Shown here piece after piece: positions 61,484-64,000 of a DNA stretch of 64,000 nucleotides (position 1 is its first letter; every line of letters starts with the position of its first letter). The translations under genes and the position numbers were made by a program. The stretch is from RGIG7450 sp045633565 (GTDB lineage Bacteria; Bacillota; Clostridia; RUG12999), in contig JAZQYO010000027.1 of NCBI GenBank assembly GCA_045633565.1, positions 62,001 through 126,000 of the forward strand, written 5' to 3'. The notes under the pieces were generated by a model. That model saw only the letters and a list, made by a program, of their open reading frames with translations. It searched no databases and was not told the origin of the DNA.

Positions 61484-61512
61484 CGGATGCCTGTTTGGGC
61501 ATCCGTTTTTTT
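61484..61512 (+). terminator. Terminator after the HPr gene
   Basis: CGGATGCC (61484-61491) and GGCATCCG (61498-61505) form a perfect 8 bp stem with a TGTTTG loop and a seven-T run. It lies only 7 nt after the HPr stop, and the GGAGG of uvrC follows, so uvrC may rely on read-through or its own promoter. Confidence 0.85.
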
Positions 61513-61526
61513 CTGGAGGAAAAGAT

Positions 61527-63338
61527 ATGGCTTTTGAAGAAAAACTTAAAAAAGTACCATTGCTTCCGGGCGTGTATATTATGAAATCGGAAAACGGCGA
61601 GGTTATATATGTCGGAAAATCCAAAGCACTGAAAAACCGTCTGAGCCAGTATTTTAAAAAATCGGGACATACAGGCAAAGTCGGTGCAATGGTGGCAAAC
61701 ATTGCCGATTTTGAATATATTGTCACAGCCACAGAAACAGAGGCGCTGGTTTTGGAATGTAACCTTATAAAGAAATACAGCCCTCATTATAATATCCTTC
61801 TGAAAGATAACAAGCAGTATCCCTATATAAAAATAACCGCAAAAGAAGATTTTCCGAAAATGGAGATTGCACGCCGGGATTTGAAAGACGGGGCAAAATA
61901 TTTTGGGCCGTTTACTGCCGGCGTTGCAAGACAGACCATGGATGTTATTTATAAAACTTTCCGTTTGCCCGACTGCAAGAGAGTTTTTCCGAAGGATATA
62001 GGCAAAGAGAGACCTTGCCTTAATTATCATATCGGTAAATGCGTTGCTCCCTGCACAGGGAAGATTTCATCTGAGGAATATAGAGGGATAATTGGCGAGA
62101 TATGCGACTTTCTTGAGGGCAAGGCGGGCGACGTTATAAAACGCCTGCGTGTGCAGATGGGTGAGGCATCGGAAAATTTAGAATTTGAAAAAGCGGCAGA
62201 CCTCAGGGATAAAATCGGCCGTATTAGAGAGCTGTATGAAAAGCAGAATATAACCGTATCCGGCGGTGGAGATAAGGATATTCTGGCAGTAAAAGCCGAC
62301 AATGAAATTGCCAATATTCAGATTTTCAATATCAGAAATGGCAAAATGCTGGGCAGAAATCAGATTTGGGTTAATCTGTCACTTGGCGAGCAGCCGGCAG
62401 ATGTTCTTGAAAGCTTCATTATGCAATATTACATTGAAAGTGAATTTATTCCACAGACAGTGCTGGTGAATGTACTGCCAAGCAGCCATGAGCTTATAGA
62501 AGATTGGCTGAGCAAAAAGCAGGGTGTAAAAATTACCTTGCGTGTTCCTGAAAGAGGAACATATAAGGATATAATGAACATGGCACTTTTAAATGCTTCC
62601 GAGGCGTTTAAACAACGTGGTGAACAAAAGCTTAAGGCGGCTTATGAAAAACGGGAAATTATAGAAACCTTCAGCAGAGAGATAGGGTTTGAAAAACCGG
62701 TGGGCAGAATAGAAGCCTATGACATATCAAACACCTCGGGAAAAAATTCGGCGGGTGGAATGATTGTTCTTGAAAATGGAGAATTTAAAAAGAGCGAATA
62801 TAGACTTTTTAAAATAAAGGAAGTACAAGGTGTGGACGATTATGCTTCCACTAAAGAGGTTATAAGTCGCAGATTTAAAAGAAGTGGCGAGGACAAAAAG
62901 TTTGCAAAGCTGCCTGATGTTATTTTAGCTGATGGCGGGATGGGACACGTTTCAGCTATAAAAGAAGCAGCTTTAGCCTTGGGATTTGATATTCCGGTGT
63001 TTGGCATGGTTAAAGACGACAGGCATCGCACACAAAGACTCATTTCGTCTGACGGTGAAATTATAACGCTGTCGCAGGAAAGCTTCAGGTTTGTCACGGC
63101 AATTCAAAATGAGGTGCACCGGTTTGCGATAGGCTATCATAAAAAACTCAGAAGTGATGTACTGATGCGGTCGGAACTTGATAATATTGAGGGAATAGGT
63201 CCGGTTAAAAAGCGCGCACTACTTCGTGCTTTTGGAAGTGTAAAGGCTATCGAAAAAGCGACTATACCACAGCTTGCTGCGGCTGACGGGGTAAATGAAG
63301 AGCTTGCGAAAAAAATTTATAAATATTTTCATGATTAA
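61527..63338 (+). CDS. uvrC: Excinuclease UvrC subunit
   Basis: This 603-residue subunit makes both incisions in nucleotide excision repair. It has an N-terminal GIY-YIG domain (GVYIMKSENGEVIYVGKSKALKNRL, about 13-37), a UVR motif (about 198-230), the RNase H-like domain (IEAYDISNTSG, about 393-403) and two C-terminal helix-hairpin-helix motifs (about 545-600). GGAGG precedes the ATG. Confidence 0.96.
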   Translation: MAFEEKLKKVPLLPGVYIMKSENGEVIYVGKSKALKNRLSQYFKKSGHTGKVGAMVANIADFEYIVTATETEALVLECNLIKKYSPHYNILLKDNKQYPYIKITAKEDFPKMEIARRDLKDGAKYFGPFTAGVARQTMDVIYKTFRLPDCKRVFPKDIGKERPCLNYHIGKCVAPCTGKISSEEYRGIIGEICDFLEGKAGDVIKRLRVQMGEASENLEFEKAADLRDKIGRIRELYEKQNITVSGGGDKDILAVKADNEIANIQIFNIRNGKMLGRNQIWVNLSLGEQPADVLESFIMQYYIESEFIPQTVLVNVLPSSHELIEDWLSKKQGVKITLRVPERGTYKDIMNMALLNASEAFKQRGEQKLKAAYEKREIIETFSREIGFEKPVGRIEAYDISNTSGKNSAGGMIVLENGEFKKSEYRLFKIKEVQGVDDYASTKEVISRRFKRSGEDKKFAKLPDVILADGGMGHVSAIKEAALALGFDIPVFGMVKDDRHRTQRLISSDGEIITLSQESFRFVTAIQNEVHRFAIGYHKKLRSDVLMRSELDNIEGIGPVKKRALLRAFGSVKAIEKATIPQLAAADGVNEELAKKIYKYFHD

Positions 63339-63340
63339 AG

Positions 63341-63369
63341 TTGATTTTTACCAAAAAATGTAGTATAAT
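63341..63369 (+). promoter_or_regulatory. Promoter of pfkA
   Basis: TTGATT (63341-63346) and TATAAT (63364-63369) are separated by exactly 17 nt, directly after uvrC. It starts the glycolysis gene at the window edge. Confidence 0.75.
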
Positions 63370-63421
63370 ATCTTTTGTTTGGGTTGATTAAAATATTATA
63401 TATAAATGGGAGATGCGCAAG

Positions 63422-64000
63422 GTGGAAAAAAGAGAGAGAATAGCAGTACTTACAAGCGGTGGAGATGCACCCGGGATGAACTCGGCAATAGCTGTAGTTG
63501 CAAAAACAGCAACCCATCTTGGACTGGATGTTATTGCTTTCAACAATGGTTATAAAGGGCTTCTTGCAAAGGACTTTATTGACCTTACAGGTAAAGACCT
63601 TACCGAAGTTATGAACAGAGGCGGAACAATTCTCGGTAGCGCCAGATGTCTTGAGTTTAAAGAGCTGGAAAACGTTAAAAAAGCAGTTGAAAATGCTAAA
63701 GAGCTTAACGTTAAAGGTCTTGTTGTAATCGGTGGTGATGGCTCATTCAGAGGTGCAAGGGATTTAAGCATTAACGGACTTCCCACAATTGGTATTCCTG
63801 CTACAATCGATAATGATATTACCTGTAGTGAATACTGCATCGGATATGACACTGCACTTAATACAGTAATTGAATGTCTTGACAAAATCAATGACACAAT
63901 GCGTTCGCACAACCGTTGCGCGTTTGTTGAGGTAATGGGTAACAAAGCAGGTTATCTTGCTGTTGAAGTTGCAATAGCCTGCGGTGCTGACGGCGTACTT
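63422..64000 (+). CDS. pfkA: 6-phosphofructokinase, N-terminal part (cut by window)
   Basis: The first 193 codons run to the window edge. Landmarks are LTSGGDAPGMN (about 9-19), IGGDGSFRGA (about 101-110, Gly after GGD as in ATP-dependent enzymes rather than the PPi type) and PATIDNDI (about 123-130) with the catalytic Asp. The start is GTG 63422 with GGGAG 9 nt upstream; an in-frame ATG at 63413 abuts that site. It makes fructose-1,6-bisphosphate in glycolysis. Confidence 0.92.
   Translation, partial: MEKRERIAVLTSGGDAPGMNSAIAVVAKTATHLGLDVIAFNNGYKGLLAKDFIDLTGKDLTEVMNRGGTILGSARCLEFKELENVKKAVENAKELNVKGLVVIGGDGSFRGARDLSINGLPTIGIPATIDNDITCSEYCIGYDTALNTVIECLDKINDTMRSHNRCAFVEVMGNKAGYLAVEVAIACGADGVL

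Noticed and set aside
1..64000. CRISPR array, tRNA or rRNA genes
   Set aside because: No regularly spaced direct repeats and no TTCRANYC-type T-arm or rRNA stretch was recognised by eye; a tRNAscan run would settle it.

Overview
The window is a stretch of a low-GC Firmicutes chromosome, most likely an uncultured anaerobic member of the class Clostridia. The evidence is the gene content and order: gmk-rpoZ-priA-def-fmt-rsmB-rlmN-stp-prkC-rsgA-rpe-thiN in one run, the infC-rpmI-rplT order, RemA, PrkC with PASTA repeats, a PdaA-type deacetylase, an SLH-anchored surface protein, pta-ackA fermentation genes and strong GGAGG ribosome binding sites. TTG and GTG starts are fairly common. I see no rRNA, tRNA or CRISPR array.

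Layout. Positions 1-2930 are the lysis end of a prophage: tail-associated proteins, an amidase and a holin, closed by a strong terminator. Positions 2969-7897 (minus strand) carry an apparent regulator-ftsE-ftsX-M23 hydrolase-SMR-like membrane protein-QueG-like operon. Positions 8146-33376 hold 27 consecutive plus-strand genes with gaps of under 20 nt, or overlaps, and no internal terminator. They cover NAD salvage, cyclophilins, argH, RNA and nucleotide functions, translation start and rRNA modification, Ser/Thr signalling, thiamine, M16-type EF-P-associated proteins, MnmM and a VanW protein. Positions 33452-37512 (minus) contain glmM-glmS and pdaA. Positions 37606-41601 (plus) contain a second deacetylase, cysK and pta-ackA.

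Positions 41602-42171 form a non-coding island with a tiny 38-codon gene, a palindromic MITE-like element and a 159 bp element with 15 bp perfect terminal inverted repeats. Positions 42172-46199 (minus) contain a surface SLH-serpin fusion abutting an Ig-like lipoprotein gene, then a small membrane protein and lplA. Positions 46303-54868 (plus) contain yfbR-like, tadA and a B12/radical-SAM gene, then the infC leader with infC-rpmI-rplT, an RNA methylase, topA, trmFO and trxA. The last part has a MATE exporter with a structured leader, a membrane protein fused to an E2/CAT-like domain, PspC, YdcF, a double array of DnaA boxes, trxB, an ATP-grasp ligase, HPr, uvrC and the start of pfkA, which runs off the window.

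The most unusual signals are two copies of a three-box DnaA-box array (58964-58993 and 59111-59140) far from any replication gene; infC, which must start at a non-AUG codon (AUC) behind an attenuator-like leader; the SLH-serpin fusion; the membrane-fused degenerate E2-fold protein; the two inverted-repeat elements at 41.8-42.1 kb; and the 27-gene unbroken transcription unit. Functions of recognised families come from recall of those families and visible motifs; no database search was run.
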